64,000 nucleotides of DNA from Prorocentrum cordatum (taxonomy: Eukaryota; Sar; Dinophyceae; Prorocentrales; Prorocentraceae), in NCBI GenBank assembly GCA_963575745.1, contig CAUYUJ010016883.1:40001-104000 (forward strand), written 5' to 3'. A program made the position numbers and the translations under genes. The notes below the pieces were generated by a model, which ran no database searches, was not told the DNA's origin, and saw nothing but the letters and a program-made list of their open reading frames with translations. Shown here piece after piece: positions 51,372 through 63,590 of this stretch. The stretch's first letter is position 1; each line of letters starts with the position of its first letter.

Positions 51372-51915
51372 ACTGATCAGTCACGATATTCCACGGCTTC
51401 TTGATCGGATCCCCCTTCTTGGTCCTTAGATTATAAGCGCATCCGTTGAAGTCGATCACTCGTGGAAGTTGACGTCGTAGTTCGGCGGCGGCCGGGTTCA
51501 TCGCGGGGTTCCAGCCGTCACAGTAGCACGGCCACTCGAACGAGACGGCGATGCACGGGCCGAGCTCCCTTCGTAGGCGTCGCATCGAGGTAAGGAATAG
51601 CGAAACCATCCTAGACGACCTCCTCCGGTCCGCCTCCAGCTGAGGGCGCTTCTTGGGATCGATCTTGACGATGAGCCTTTGCAAGGACGTCCATCGGGTA
51701 CACGGAAATGCTGCATGCGTTCCTACGCCGTGGTGCTTCTTGAGCTTCGCCCTTATCTCCTTCTCGAGATTGTTGACGACTGCTGGTCGTGAGAGGTCAT
51801 GCGAGGGGAGACCGCAGCGAACTGCAGTTCCCCTCTGTGGCAATCCACTTCTTGCTGAGTTTGCTGTCAGGACTGCAGCACCATTCGAATAGCACCATGG
51901 AATATGGGCTTGCAA
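50908..51915 (-). pseudogene. Copia-2 methyltransferase-like domain region
   Basis: Between protease and integrase, as in copia-1. The motif IV-like element is THAAFPCTRWTSLQ. The motif VI-like element is AVSFEWPCYCDGW. The downstream NGCAYNLRTKKGDPIKKPW matches the copia-1 DGCAFGLR...IKKEW segment. The motif I region is not clear in this frame. The domain order and these three shared blocks show homology to the copia-1 insert; methyltransferase nature is inferred. Confidence 0.5.
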
Positions 51916-53815
51916 TTTGATTAGCTCTCGTAGCTGATATTGCTAGATCTGCCTTGAGGGCTTGGTTGACTACATTTGGGATGATGCCGCTCTTGTTGGT
52001 GACGATGGCAGTGCGTCTGCCGGCGGTAAGCAGCGGCGTTGTCCCCTTCTCGAGGGTACGTACCTTGAGCTGCTCCTCCTCCACGATGTTGACCCCCTTC
52101 GCCTTGGTGTTCTCGATGCTGAGCGGAACTGAGGCGCCGAAAACGCACTCCTGGCAGAACCCCAGATGTAGGCAATCCTCGTTCGGTGTGGTTCCACAGG
52201 CGACGCAGTCGTCCGTGGGCTCGGTAATGTAGGCAGTCCGCGTTGTAGGCGACGTGGTAGGAGGCGTCGCTGCCGTAGAGCAGCAGGCCAAGGCAGATGC
52301 CACGGCGGCCATGAGCCGTGACCCCTTCGGACGCCCTGCCTGGAGGTGCCGAGGCACGTCGATTTTATTCTTCGGGATCAGCATCGCGATGCGCTCCTGA
52401 AGCGTGGAGTCCTTCGTGGCATTGTTGACCGTTGGCAGCTGGTTCGTCTGATGGTACGTTGTAGGCCGGTCTTCGAGCTGTCGCTGTGACATGGTGTTCC
52501 AGTCTTCAGGTTGGAGTTCTATTGCGGGATGTCCCGCACTTCTCGTGACAAGCTTCTGAGTGGTGTTGCCGATGCGTATCTGGCTCTTCCTCAGCGAAAC
52601 GTCGATCTTGGAGGGCTGGATGAAGTCGCGGCCGATGAGTAAGCCGAGAGCGGGGCTGTCCACGATGCCGAAGACAACGCGTCCCGCGCGGCCGCAAAGC
52701 ACGAGTGGAGCGGTGATGCGCTGCTTTCTGGGGAGCGTACCACCGTTGCCGAAGCGGTAGACCTCGTCCTCTGGCTCCTTCAGGATCTGGTCGCCGAGGC
52801 CAATCTTAATGAGCTTGTCCTTGTAGCGGTAGTGTCACTCAAGACCGGCGACGCGAAATAGGCAGGCGGTGTCAATGACGCCGATGCCGTCGTCGTTCGG
52901 GCTCATGCCGTTGCTGGTGGCGTTGATCACAGGCAAATCTGGAATGACGCGCTCAGAGACCAAGGTCTCTGGTGGCGGAGTAAGTGGCCCTTCGGGGTGA
53001 AGAGCGACCTCCTCGTCCCCGAATTCGACTTGCTCGGCAATGTTCGCCTGTCGGTGGGACCGTTCACAGCGCCCTCCACCCTTGGATCTGCTCTTGGGCG
53101 GCGCGAACTTGCGCGCTCCAGGCGCGGGGCACTCCCTGTCGCCGGTCCAGTGGCCCTTCTCGCCGCAGCCCCAACACTGAGAGGACTTCTCACGCTGGTC
53201 GACGCGGCCCTGCAGGTTCTTAGCAGGCGGGCGCCGTCGGTGGAATGCCTCCCCGCGGCCCTTGAGGGCGTCCTGGGCCGACCGAATGGTGGCCATGGCC
53301 TCGGGGGCCCCAGCCAGTTCAGCCGCGGCAGCTTCCACCTCCGCGGAGTCGTCGCCGTCGAACAGCTCGGTGATCTCCACGTTGGGCGATTCTAGCTCGG
53401 CGCTGAAGGCTGCCAGCTCCTGTCGGACGATGTCTTGCACGTCGACCTCGGTGTTGTTGTCGACCTCCTCGCCTCCTGGCTCGTCGTCGTCCTCGGGCTC
53501 CTCCACGATGTTAGTGGAACGGGCCCGACCAGGTGGTGGTCGATGCCAGCTGCGACTGGACCCCGTAGACGATGGGGCCCACGAGCGCGCGGGAACGCTA
53601 GCTTGCTTCTCGGACGCGTGGAGGTCCGGGAACATGCGCACCAGCAGGCGCGGACGCACTGGTAGGAGTAGTGCTCGTCGGGCAAGTTGCCCACGACGCG
53701 CTCGCGGCGCTCGGCCGTCAACCCGGCCTGCCGGAGCATGAACCACCCCGCCACGTCGTCGAGCGCGTTGAGGTCCACCTCGTTCTCGCGTCCGGCCTCG
53801 AAGCGGACGAGCCAA
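51797..53815 (-). pseudogene. Copia-2 nucleocapsid-protease region with in-frame TGA
   Basis: One frame runs from 53815 to 51797, interrupted by a TGA at 52835-52837 that replaces what reads as Trp (GLE-stop-HYRYKDKL). Before it: a Gag C-terminal acidic region (EEPEDDDEPGGEE), the CCHC knuckle CWGCGEKGHWTGDREC (C-X2-C-X4-H-X4-C spacing with one extra residue) and the protease motif VIDTAC. After it: LGLLIGRDFI, the second conserved protease block. The rest has several Cys pairs. Confidence 0.8.
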
Positions 53816-54219
53816 TCTGTCACGTGCTCTCCACGGCGACGGTGATGTTGCGTCGACTCGAAGAACTTCTCGAGCGCCTCGCCCTTCTGCACGGGCTTCT
53901 GCTGGCCCAGGTGGGACTCGAGGTGCACCAGCACGTTGTTGATGCCGTGGAGATTGCGGTCGCGTCTCCTCTCATTGGCATCCTCGATCGCTTCGTCGGC
54001 AGGCGGATGTAGGTCGGTCTCGGGCATGTTGAGCGCGGCCGAACAGGCCGTGCCCGTGAGTCGGAGAACCAATTTGGATGCGAGACTTTGCGTCACCTCC
54101 AGGTTCTCGCTGAGCTTCCAGAGCTTCACTTCTTGCTTGAAGTCGCGCCACTTAGCAGGGTCACCATTCCAGGTCGGGATGACCTGGTTGCTATTGTTGA
54201 CAGTGTGATTGTCAGCCAT
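53392..54219 (-). pseudogene. gag: Copia-2 Gag (5' part)
   Basis: Starts at an ATG after the 72-bp repeats. IPTWNGDPAKWRDFKQEVKLW parallels the copia-1 Gag start. A long helical capsid region with FFESTQHHRRRGEHVTDWLVRFE and WFMLRQAGLTAERRERVVG follows. After about 53640 this frame becomes Arg/Ser-rich nonsense and the true sequence continues in the frame ending at 52835, so one frameshift has occurred. Confidence 0.8.
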
Positions 54220-54740
54220 TGTGATGTAGATGCTGAAATTGAACTCGCAGACGTTCTCTGAGTTGTGGGCTGCGTCGCTGACGCTATCAATGAACTTGTA
54301 GATGCTGACGTTGACGTCGCAGACGTTCGCTGTAGTGTAGACTGCGTCGCTGGCGCTATCAATAAGTGTGTAGATGCTGAAGTTGACGTCGCAGACGTTC
54401 TCTGTGGTATAGACGGCGTCGCTGACGCTATCAATGAGCTTATAGATGCTGGAATTGACGTCGCAGACGTCTTGATTCTCGTATAGGTAAGAGCTGGCGT
54501 CGCTGACGCTGGCGGAGTTGAACTTGTAGATGCTGAAATTGACGTCGCGGGCGTCGGGGAAGTGGACAGCGTCGCTGACGCTATCAATGGCCGTCTAGAT
54601 GCTGAAATGGACGTCGCAGACGTCCTCTGAGACAGCGTCGCTGACGCTATCGAGGAACTTGTAGATGCTGAAATGGACGTCGCAAGCGTCGGGGGAGTAC
54701 TCGTACAGGTAGATGCTGGCGTCGCTGACGCTGGCGGAGA
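54220..54740 (-). repeat. ~72-bp tandem repeat in copia-2 leader, seven copies
   Basis: Units start TAGATGCTGAAATTGACGTCGCAGACGT and end GCGTCGCTGACGCTATCAA, with length variation (66-84). They fill the space between gag ATG and the primer-binding region. Confidence 0.9.
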
Positions 54741-54863
54741 TGAGCACAGTGCTCAGGCCTATGAGGGCTCGCAGGACGCCGCTGGGCGTCGATTCCGTGG
54801 CTCGCGACGGCTTCGTCGTGGCTGGATATGGAATGGCGCGCAGCGCCAGGCAGCTGAGACCTG

Positions 54864-54876
54864 CTCCAAGCTACCA
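54864..54876 (-). promoter_or_regulatory. Copia-2 primer-binding site
   Basis: On the element strand TGGTAGCTTGGAGC lies one base after the 5' LTR, sharing TGGTAGC with copia-1 and with the Ty1 initiator tRNA-Met site. Confidence 0.6.
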
Positions 54877-54877
54877 C

Positions 54878-55047
54878 TGTGATATGCAAATCGGGGAGAT
54901 GATCGCTGATCTATCTTGTTCGAGCGTCGAACACTGTCGTAGCACTGAGGCCAAGGGCCCTTCGAGAATAGACAGCGGCGGCAGGGATAAATTCAAACAG
55001 AAAGAGAAAGAGAGCAAGGGATGGATGGGGAGTGAGCTTGATTCACA
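54878..55047 (-). repeat. Copia-2 5' LTR
   Basis: 170-bp partner of 45077-45246. Confidence 0.9.
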
Positions 55048-56310
55048 GCGGGGGGGGTCCAGAGCTCCCGAGGCGGCCCGAGCCCGCCCCGAAGCAGGCC
55101 ACGACAGGCTAATGGAGGTCCCGAGAGGGCCCAAGACGATCCCACGAGGCCCCGAAGACGACCAAGATGCCCTCAAGACGGCCGATGAGGACTCCAACAC
55201 GCTCCAGGACGGACTCAAGAGGCTCCCCAAGAGGGCCCTGGAAGGCAAGATTCGCTCGTTATCCGAGTGTTTTGGATTTTGGCGTTCTCGCTTTTCCCGC
55301 TTTCCAGCGCTCCCTCACGGCCTCGGAGGCCCTTCAGATCGCTCCAAGAAGGCCCACGAGGCCCCGACGAGGGCCCCAAGACGGCCCAGGATGCTCCCCA
55401 GACAACCCAAGTGTGCCCCAAGAGCGCTCCAAGAGAAGGCCCAGAAGGGTCCCGAGGCGGCCCGGGCCCGCCCCGAAGCAGGCCACGACAGGCTAATGGA
55501 GGTCCCGAGAGGGCCTTAGACGGTCCCAAGAGGCCCTGAAGACGCCCAAGCTGCCCTCAAGACGGCCGACGAGGACTCCAACGCGCTCCAGGACGGACTC
55601 AAGAGGCTCCCCAAGAGGGCCCTGGGAGGCAAGATTCATTAATGTTCCGATGGTTTTTGAAGGATTTCGGCGTTCTCGCTTTTCCCGCTTCCCAGCGCTC
55701 CCTCACGGCCTCGCTCGGAGGCCCTTCAGATCGCTCCAAGACGGGCCACGAGGCCCGGAAGAGGGCCCCAAGACGGCCCAGGAGTCTCCCCAGACAACCC
55801 AACTGTGCCCCAAGAGCTCCCCAAGAGAGGGCCCAGAGGGGGACCGCAAACCGATATTTCGAGGTCTCTGGCCCTAGAGGCCGCCTGTAGGCCCCCAGAG
55901 GCCACCAAGAGGCTCCCACGAAACCCCGTGAGGCGCCCAAGAGGCCCCCAGGAAGCCCCAAGAGACCCCCAAGGGGCTCCCAGAGAACGCCCAAGAGGCC
56001 CCCCAACACACCCCAAGAAATCATGTCCCCAGAAAACTTTCCGGGGACTGGTTCATCATGGGCCCAAGAGTTCCCGGAGACCCCCAAGGGGCCCCCAGGG
56101 AACGCCCAAGAGACCCCCCAACACACCCCAACAAACCATGTCCCCAGAAAGCCTTCCGGGGACATGGTTCATCTTGGGCCCGCGAGTCTCCAGAGGCTTC
56201 GAAGTACCATCATGCTACAGGAGAGCTGTCTGGGAAGTTGATTGGGAACCTGACTGATCGCCTTCTCGCGGCCATCCGCAGATTGTTTCGCACAAAGTTG
56301 CCCCAAGTGC
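55048..56310 (+). repeat. CCCCAAGAGG-rich array, right flank of copia-2
   Basis: A ~385-bp unit (GGCGGCCCGAGCCCGCCCCGAA..., then TTCTCGCTTTTCCCGCTT...) is present from about 55071 and again from about 55455. From 55870 short CCAAGAGGC units dominate. Two diverged palindromes occur near 56025-56060 and 56140-56170 (CATGTCCCCAGAAAGCCTTCCGGGGACATG). Confidence 0.8.
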
Positions 56311-56319
56311 CCTCTTGAA

Positions 56320-56395
56320 CCGACGACGACGACGACGAAACGACGAAGACAACGACGACGACGACGACGACGCCCCAATAGGCGACGACGACATT

Positions 56396-56459
<64 letters not shown>

Positions 56460-56460
56460 C
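56320..56460. repeat. GAC microsatellite
   Basis: CGA/GAC triplets, pure over 56395-56458. 56461-56744 holds no recognisable gene; a short inverted repeat GGTTCTAG-type around 56650-56690 (CTAGAACC...GGTTCTAG) flanks CGCGCGAAGCACGCGCG. Confidence 0.9.
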
Positions 56461-56744
56461 ACGCCCCAACAGGCTCCCCAAGACGCGCCCAAACCCATGC
56501 TCCCAGAAGGCCTTCTGGTAACCCGATTCATATGGCCCCCGCCCCCCTACACAACCTTTTTCCTCGAAGCTTCGGAATGCAGATTGGCATGCGTGGACTG
56601 TGGTCCACTACTTCAGTGGAGCAATGAATTCGTCAAGGTCTGGGGCCTGCTAGAACCTGAGCGCGCGCGAAGCACGCGCGATGGTTCTAGTATATGTGTA
56701 TATATATATACCTATACGACCACCCTGCGGGTGATAAGGAGGTG

Positions 56745-59152
56745 AGGGGGGAGGGGGAACCAACGTCTCACTCAATCGATCTCGCTATCGATCTCACATT
56801 CGATCTCATTATCGATATCACTATCGATCTCGCTATCGATCTCACTATCGATCTCACAATCGATCTCACAATCGATCTCACAATTGATCTCACATTCGGT
56901 CTCACATTCGGTCTCACTGTCGATCTCATTATCGATCTCACAATCGATCTCACAGTCGATCTCACATTCGGTCTCAGATTCGGTCTCACTATCGATCTCA
57001 CTATCGATCTCACAATCGATCACACTATCGGTCTCACAATCGATCTCACAGTCGATCTCACAATCGATCTCACAATCGATCTCACATTCGGTCTCACATT
57101 CGGTCTCACCGTCGATCTCACTATCGATCTCACAATCGATCTCACAGTCCATCTCACATTCGGTCTCACATTCGGTCTCACAATCGATCTCACTATCGAT
57201 CTCGCTATCGATCTCATTATCGATCTCACAATCGATCTCACAATCGATCTCACAATCGATCTCACATTCGGTCTCACATTCGGTCTAACTGTCGATGTCA
57301 CTAACGATCTCACAATCGATCTCACAGTCGATCTCACATTCGGTCTCACATTCGGTCTCACTATCGATCTCACTATCGATCTCACAATCGATCTCACTAT
57401 CGATCTCACTATCGATCTCACAATCGATCTCACATTCGGTCTCACTATCGGTATCACAATCGATCTCACAATCGACGTCATCATCATCAACAACACCAAC
57501 ATCATCATCATCATCGCCATCATCAACATCATAATCATCATCATCATCAACATCATGATCGGGACACCGACGGGACACCGGCGGGACACCGGCGGGACAC
57601 CGCGCGCCACCAGCCGCCCGGTGGAGAATCATTTGGTCCGGCCGCGCCTCAGCCACAGAGGACACCACCGGGACACCGGCGGGACACCGCGCGCCACCGG
57701 CCGCCCAGTGGAGAATCATTTGGTCCGGCCGCGCCTCAGCCACAGGAGACTTTCCTCTCGCCCGCCCACGCAGCTTCGCCTTGCCCGCACGCACGGCACG
57801 CACGAACACGAAACCGAAATCGATTTCCCGGTAGGGGGGCTCTCCGTTCCACTTCGATCTCACCCCCTCACCTCCGATACAAACACCTACGACCAACGTC
57901 TCATTCAATCGATGTCACATCGATCAAACTCTCGATATCACAAAAGATCTCACTACCGATCCCACTATCGATCTCACAACAGATCCCACCATCGATCTAA
58001 CAATCGATATCACGATCGATCCCACAGCAGATCCCACGATCGATCTCCCAATCGATCTCTCCATCGCCCCGACAATCGAACTCACGATCGATTTCACATT
58101 CGGACTAACAATCGATATCACAACAGTTCACACTATCGGTCTCATTGTCGATCTCTCAATCGATATCATCATCGATCTCACAATCGCTATCACAACCGAT
58201 CTCTCAATCGATCTCATATTCGATCTCAGTATCGATCTCACTGGCGATCCCACCATAGATCTCACGAGCGATCTCACCATCGATCTCACAACAGATCCGA
58301 AGATCGATCTCGCAACAGATCTCACTACCGATCTCACAGCAGATTGCACGATCGATCTCACAAGCGATCTCACGATCGATCTCACAACAGATCCCAGTAG
58401 CGATCTCCCAGTCGATCTCTCCGTCGACCTGACAATCGAACTCACTTTCGATCTCAGAATCGATCTCACGATCGATCCCACAACAGATCTCACTAGCGAT
58501 CCCCCAATCGATCTGATCTGACACTCGAACTCATCACTATCGATCTCGCATTCGGACTCACAATCGATATCACAACAGTTCCCACGATTGGTCTCACTAT
58601 CGATCTCACCATCGATCTCACCATCGGTACCACCATCAGTCTCACATTTAATATCACAATCGATCTCACGATCGATCTCAGTGTCGATCTCACTGCCGAT
58701 CCCACTACAAATCTCACGAGGGCCCTCACCATCGATCTCACAACAGATCTCACGATCGATCTCCAAATAGATCTCACCATCGATCTCACAACAGGTCTGA
58801 CGATCCATATCACAACTGATCTCACAATCGATCTCCATCGATCTCACCGCCGAGCCACCGACGGGACACCCCGCGCCACCGACGGGACATCCCGCGCCAC
58901 CGACTGGACACCGCCCCGCCACAGACGGGACACCGCCGCGCCACCGACGGGACACCCCCGGCCACCGCGCGACGGAGGGGGGGGGACAACCAGCTCCACA
59001 GCCACTTGCCAACCACGGCGGCATCATTCCTCTCGCGCGCCACCGCAGCTTCGCCTTGCCCGCACGCACGGCACGAACGCGAAACCGAAACCGAGTTTCC
59101 AGTGGGGGGCTCTCCGTCCCACTGCGATCTCACCCCCCCCGCCTCCGATATA
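56745..59152. repeat. Higher-order array of a 12-bp unit (ATCGATCTCACA)
   Basis: Two blocks each start CCAACGTCTCA(C/T)TCAATCGAT (56759 and 57892). Each contains a long run of 12-bp ATCGATCTCAC(A/T) units (56770-57480 and 57900-58845), then GGGACACCG-type repeats (57556-57600; 58853-58970). Each ends in a conserved ~105-bp segment (about 57774-57882 and 59050-59152, TTCGCCTTGCCCGCACGCACGG...). Block 1 also has an ATC tract (57478-57555) and an ~85-bp duplication (57582-57750). The 568-codon open frame is a product of the 12-bp period. Confidence 0.9.
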
Positions 59153-59533
59153 TACTCTAATACGCGTGTGTATATGAGACTGTATATTTATCTTTCTCTC
59201 TCTCTCTCTCTCCCTCTCTCTCGATCTTGAAATATACATAATATTTATATAAGTATGGATCGTTATCTCTGCCTGACTCTCTACATGATTACGTATGCGT
59301 GTACAGATGAGCAGATACAGGTTTAGATACATGACCACATACGTAGTTACAACTAGCCTCCGATTCCTATGTTGAAACCGTACTAATCTCATACAAGTGG
59401 ATTGATATGTGTGCGCGTGTGTAGATATGTATTTGCTCTCCATCTTTCTCTCTGTTTCTCCCCCCTCTCTCCCTCTCTCGCTCCCTCTCGTTATGGATAT
59501 CACTATATACCTATCCCCCTGTTTCTTTAGCCA

Positions 59534-59564
<31 letters not shown>

Positions 59565-60869
59565 ACATCTGTGAACACGACCTGTTTATGAAGTATGTGA
59601 GTATCTCTCTCTCTCTCTCTCTCCTCTCTCGCTCTTTCTCCCTCTCCCTTTTCATCTCTATCTCTCTATATCTCTGTCGTTCTATCGTTATATATTTCTC
59701 CTTCCCTCTCGCTCGTTCCCTTGCTCTCTTCGTAAACATATATGTTCCAATACCGTCACCTGGTTTCTATCGAGAACGATATGTATGTATATATATATAT
59801 CGTTCTCTCCTTGTCTTCCTTTTTCTCTCTTGCTCTCTATCTCTCCCTCTCTCGCTCTCTCCACTCTCTCCTCTCTCTTCTCTTCCAGGCCACACGACTG
59901 AGTCAGACGAATTCGGCCGGGCATGCTTTTCGTCGTGCCGCTTTCCATATGTGCATTATTCTCTTTCCCACGCGCGCACCCAACCTCTTCAGCATCCGTC
60001 TATCTCTCAGCCTCCCTATCCCTGCTACTCCCTTCCCCTCCCCATCCTTCTCTCCTGCCCACCCTGTCCTCCCCCACACTCCGCACCCTCCTCTGCTTCC
60101 TCCTCGCCATCATCATCAGAATCACGATCATAATCGTCATCCTCATCGTCGTCATCGCTATCATGGTCATCATCATTATCGTCCTCATGCCCTATGCCCA
60201 GATCACCACAAACATCGTGTTCATCAGCATGATCGTCCTCATCATCTTTTCCTCCTCATCACCTCAGTCCTCCGCATTCGTCTCCGTCCACCTTCCCACG
60301 CTTATTATCATGTAATAAGTAATCTACGTGCAATGGTGGACGCCGTCTCATCCTTCAGATCCTCTTCGTTCTATCTTCTTTATTTTTTTGTATGATGCTG
60401 CTGCTCCTCCTTAGCCTCCCCATCATCGCTCATCCCTGGTATGCCTCGCCCATGTTTAATGTACCACCGTCACCGTCCTCCCAATAGTCTCCCACATTCG
60501 ACTGCGCCTCTCCTTTTCATCCGTCTCTCTTCATTTGTTCCTTCACGTCCCAAGAGGGTCATGCAGGCAGCCTGGTTGAACCAGTTTGGCATTCTGCCGA
60601 GGCTTGATGAACCATTGCGCGACTCCCCAGGGGCGCGCTTGAAGCTACACCGTTGTCTTACTACCTCGTTCTTCTACGCGTCTCCTTGTTATCCGCCTCC
60701 TTTCTCCTCCCACTCTCCGCACCCATGACTCGATGTCGCTCTTCCTCATCAGCATCCTCCGCGCTCCTTCATGTGCCCTTCTGAATCGCCCACCTCTGTC
60801 TCTCTCTCTCTCTCTCTCGCTCTTTCGCCCTCGGTCTATAGATAGAGAAAGGGATACAGTAAATATTGG

Positions 60870-60907
<38 letters not shown>

Positions 60908-60945
60908 TTTAATATATATCGCCAGTTCTCTCGCTCTCGCTCTCG

Positions 60946-60976
<31 letters not shown>

Positions 60977-61149
60977 GCTCTCTCTCGTTATATCTCTTTT
61001 CAAAACGTACAGCATGCACATGTATGCAGGCGCCGCTACGCGTGTACCCTTTGCACACGCGTATACATATCCATAGCCACCTGCCTGCGGCAAGTCCCGC
61101 CACCATGCACGCCCAGAATGATCATAATGATTGGTGCCAGTTGCTGAAA
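59153..61149. repeat. CT-rich dinucleotide tracts, ATC tract, no gene
   Basis: CT repeats at 59195-59225, 59530-59570, 59600-59670, 59820-59885, 60798-60835 and 60870-60985, with GATATA-type AT tracts between. An ATC tract spans 60105-60260. No frame with recognisable motifs. Confidence 0.85.
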
Positions 61150-61530
61150 TCGATTATGGTATGGTGATGAAGATGAGGATGCGGATGCGGATGACGATGG
61201 GGATGAGGATGAGCATGAGGATGATGTTGGCGATAGTGATGGTGATGGTGGTGATGTTGGTGATGGTGATGATTGATGGTGTTAGTTATGCTGATGATGG
61301 TATGATGTTTATGGTGATAATGATGTTCGTGATGATGGTGGTGATAACGATGATGATGAGAATGATGATGTCGATGATGATGGTGATGGCAATGATGATG
61401 GTGATCATGATGTTGATGATGTTGACGTTGATGATGGTGACGGTGATGATGGTGATGATGATGATGCTGATGATGATGATACTGATAATGATGATGGTGC
61501 TGATGACGATGATGACGATGGGATAAGGAG
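61150..61530. repeat. GAT microsatellite
   Basis: GAT/GGT/GAC triplets over about 380 bases, followed by a GAG/GAC-rich stretch to 61680. Confidence 0.9.
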
Positions 61531-61699
61531 GGTGAGGGTAGGAAGAGAAGCGGGATTCTGGAGGACGAGGGAGATGAATGACATGATGAACATGGTGACA
61601 CTGATGATGTGGAGGAGGACGAGGACGAGGACGAGGACGAGGATGGTGGTGATGATGAGGAGGAGGAAGAAGAAGAGGAGAGCCGTCACATGTGACACC

Positions 61700-62600
61700 T
61701 GTCGTCTTCACTTGTCGAGGAGCCCTCATGGACCTCATTTGGGCCGTCTTGGGGCTGTCCTCTATGGCCGTCGTGGAGCTGTCTTGCGGCCTGCGTTGCC
61801 GTCTGGGGGGTCTCCGGCGGCCGTCTTGGGCCGTCCAGGTGTCCTCTCTTAGGAAATCTCGGGCGCCTCCAGAGGCTCTTTTTGAGCCAGCTTGTTTGGC
61901 CCCTAGAGACAAGGACATGCCTTAACCAGGACATTGGCAAGTCGGGGAAAAGACACAGTCAGGTTTGGTCGTCCTTTGTATTTGTTGGGGGCTGCACTGC
62001 AGGATTCGGGTCTTTGTCAGGGTCGATTGGAGGTGTTGCAGGTTTTCGATGCTTTTGTCTGGGTCGATTTTGAGAATGTTGCAGAACAGTTGTTTTTCGT
62101 GCCGCCGTCTGGACAATATTTGTTTGGAGTGGCGTTGGATGTCCCAGTCTAGCCTGTCCGGGATTACGGCGCACTGAGCTTGAGACCTTCTTGGGTCTGT
62201 CTTGGGCTGTCCAGGAGCCTGCCTGGGCTGTCTCGAGGCCGTCTTGGAGGTTTCTTGGACTATCTTGACATCCTCTTGGGCCGTCGTGGGGCAGTATTGA
62301 AGGCCTCTTGTGCCGTCTTGGGCCAAAGGCGACCATTCGAACATCATTCAAACATTGCACGAGAATCAACGACGTTGGCCTCTTGGAGCCTCGCTGGAGA
62401 TTTTCTTCGAGCCGTCTTGGAGGTCTCTTGGGCCGTCTTGAGGCTACATTGGGGCCATATGATGCCGTCTTGAATACATCATGGGCCATATTGAGCCATT
62501 TGGGCGGCCTTGGTGGGTTGCTTGGGCCGTCTTGGAAGCCTTCATGGGCATCTTGGACGCCTTCAAGAACGCCAGGGAGCCGTACGGCAGCCCAGGAAGC
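61700..62600 (-). repeat. CCTCTTGGGCCGTCTTGG array
   Basis: Degenerate units of GTCTTGGGC/CCTCTTGG (the complement of the CCCAAGAGG arrays) at 61730-61880 and 62180-62590. A unique-looking segment (61880-62170) contains three spaced TCGATT blocks (GGGTCGATT, GGTCGATTTT). Confidence 0.7.
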
Positions 62601-63590
62601 TTCGGGAGGGAGGCGGGGGGCGGTGCATGCAGATCGATGCGGCCGGGAGCGGGGGGGGCCGTCAAAAGATGTAAGAAACTTTACCACCAGACAGCACTTT
62701 GCATTCTACCGCGCCTCAACGTGCCAGGGGGCCCAGTAGCGAATGTACGTACAAATGTTTGTTGTTCGCACCCGACTCCTGAACCGTCGGGCCTCGCAAG
62801 GGTGCGGCACGTCTTGGGAGTTCTTTGAAGGCCCCCGATGCCTCTGAGGCCACTCGATTGAAAGACATGGCGCAGGGATGCAGGGGGAGGAATAAGAGGA
62901 GGAGAAGCAAAGTGGGCCAGGTGGATGAGATTGGAGGTGTGGGCAGAGGAGGAGGAGACAACTGTATTGCGCCAGTGTCGTCCTTCGCCCTTCCATCATC
63001 TCCACAGGCGCACACGGCGACAAAATATCCAAAAAGAATCGCCGAACCGACAGCGTGAACGTAACTGACGGACCGAACGCAGCCCGGAAAGACGCAGCGG
63101 CGCAGCAGCCCACCGAACCGAATCGACCTCACGCAGCCCATTGCGAAGCAGGCCGAACCGACCGAATTGCGGACACCCCTGATCTCGCTCTTCCCCCTCC
63201 ATCTTCATCCTCCTCCTCCTCCTCCTCCTTTTTCTCCTCCTCCTCATCCCCATCCCCCCTGAGGGGGCAGACACCGCTGCACCACTTTTTTGGGGGGGGA
63301 ACGCGGAGGTTGCGTGGGGGGCAAATCGGGATGTAGCGGGGGCGGGAGAAAGTGGGGTCTTAAAGGCTCTCAGAAAGCCCCAAGAGAGCCGGACAATTAC
63401 CCAAAAAGACGCCAGAAAGCCCTAAGAGAGTCTGAAAATGATTTTAAAAGGACGCCTGAGGGTGAGCAAGAGTGTGGACGAAAGCGGTTTATTCAATCGC
63501 TTCGCTCGCTCCGCCGGCCCGCACTGCATGATCGCTACTGCTTCGGCGCGGGCTCGGGGCCATTTCGGCGCCGCCGGAGGGAGGAAGATG
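62601..63590. other. No recognisable gene
   Basis: Unique sequence with a CTC tract (63205-63245). Short frames on both strands lack motifs. Confidence 0.45.

Larger units (their letters stand above)
45077..55047 (-). mobile_element. Copia-2: old, degraded Ty1/copia retrotransposon
   Basis: 9.97 kb, minus strand. The 170-bp LTRs begin TGTGAATC and end ATATCACA on the element strand, with about eight differences (about 95% identity). Flanks GCGGT (45072-45076) and GCGGG (55048-55052) may be a 4-5-bp target duplication. A purine tract, AGGAGGAG, lies directly before the 3' LTR. Order: PBS, 72-bp repeats, gag, protease, methyltransferase-like, integrase, RT, RNase H, membrane ORF, 61-bp repeats, LTR. 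Stops and shifts in gag, protease, integrase and RT make it non-autonomous. Confidence 0.88.

Noticed and set aside
56694-58400. 568-codon plus-strand ORF of DLTID repeats
   Set aside because: The 12-bp tandem unit is a multiple of three without stops, so several frames on both strands stay open; no protein motif.
62716-63141. 141-codon minus-strand ORF with a Leu-rich segment
   Set aside because: No family motif, a competing overlapping frame of similar length and a low-complexity LLLLLLFLP stretch from a CTC-like tract.
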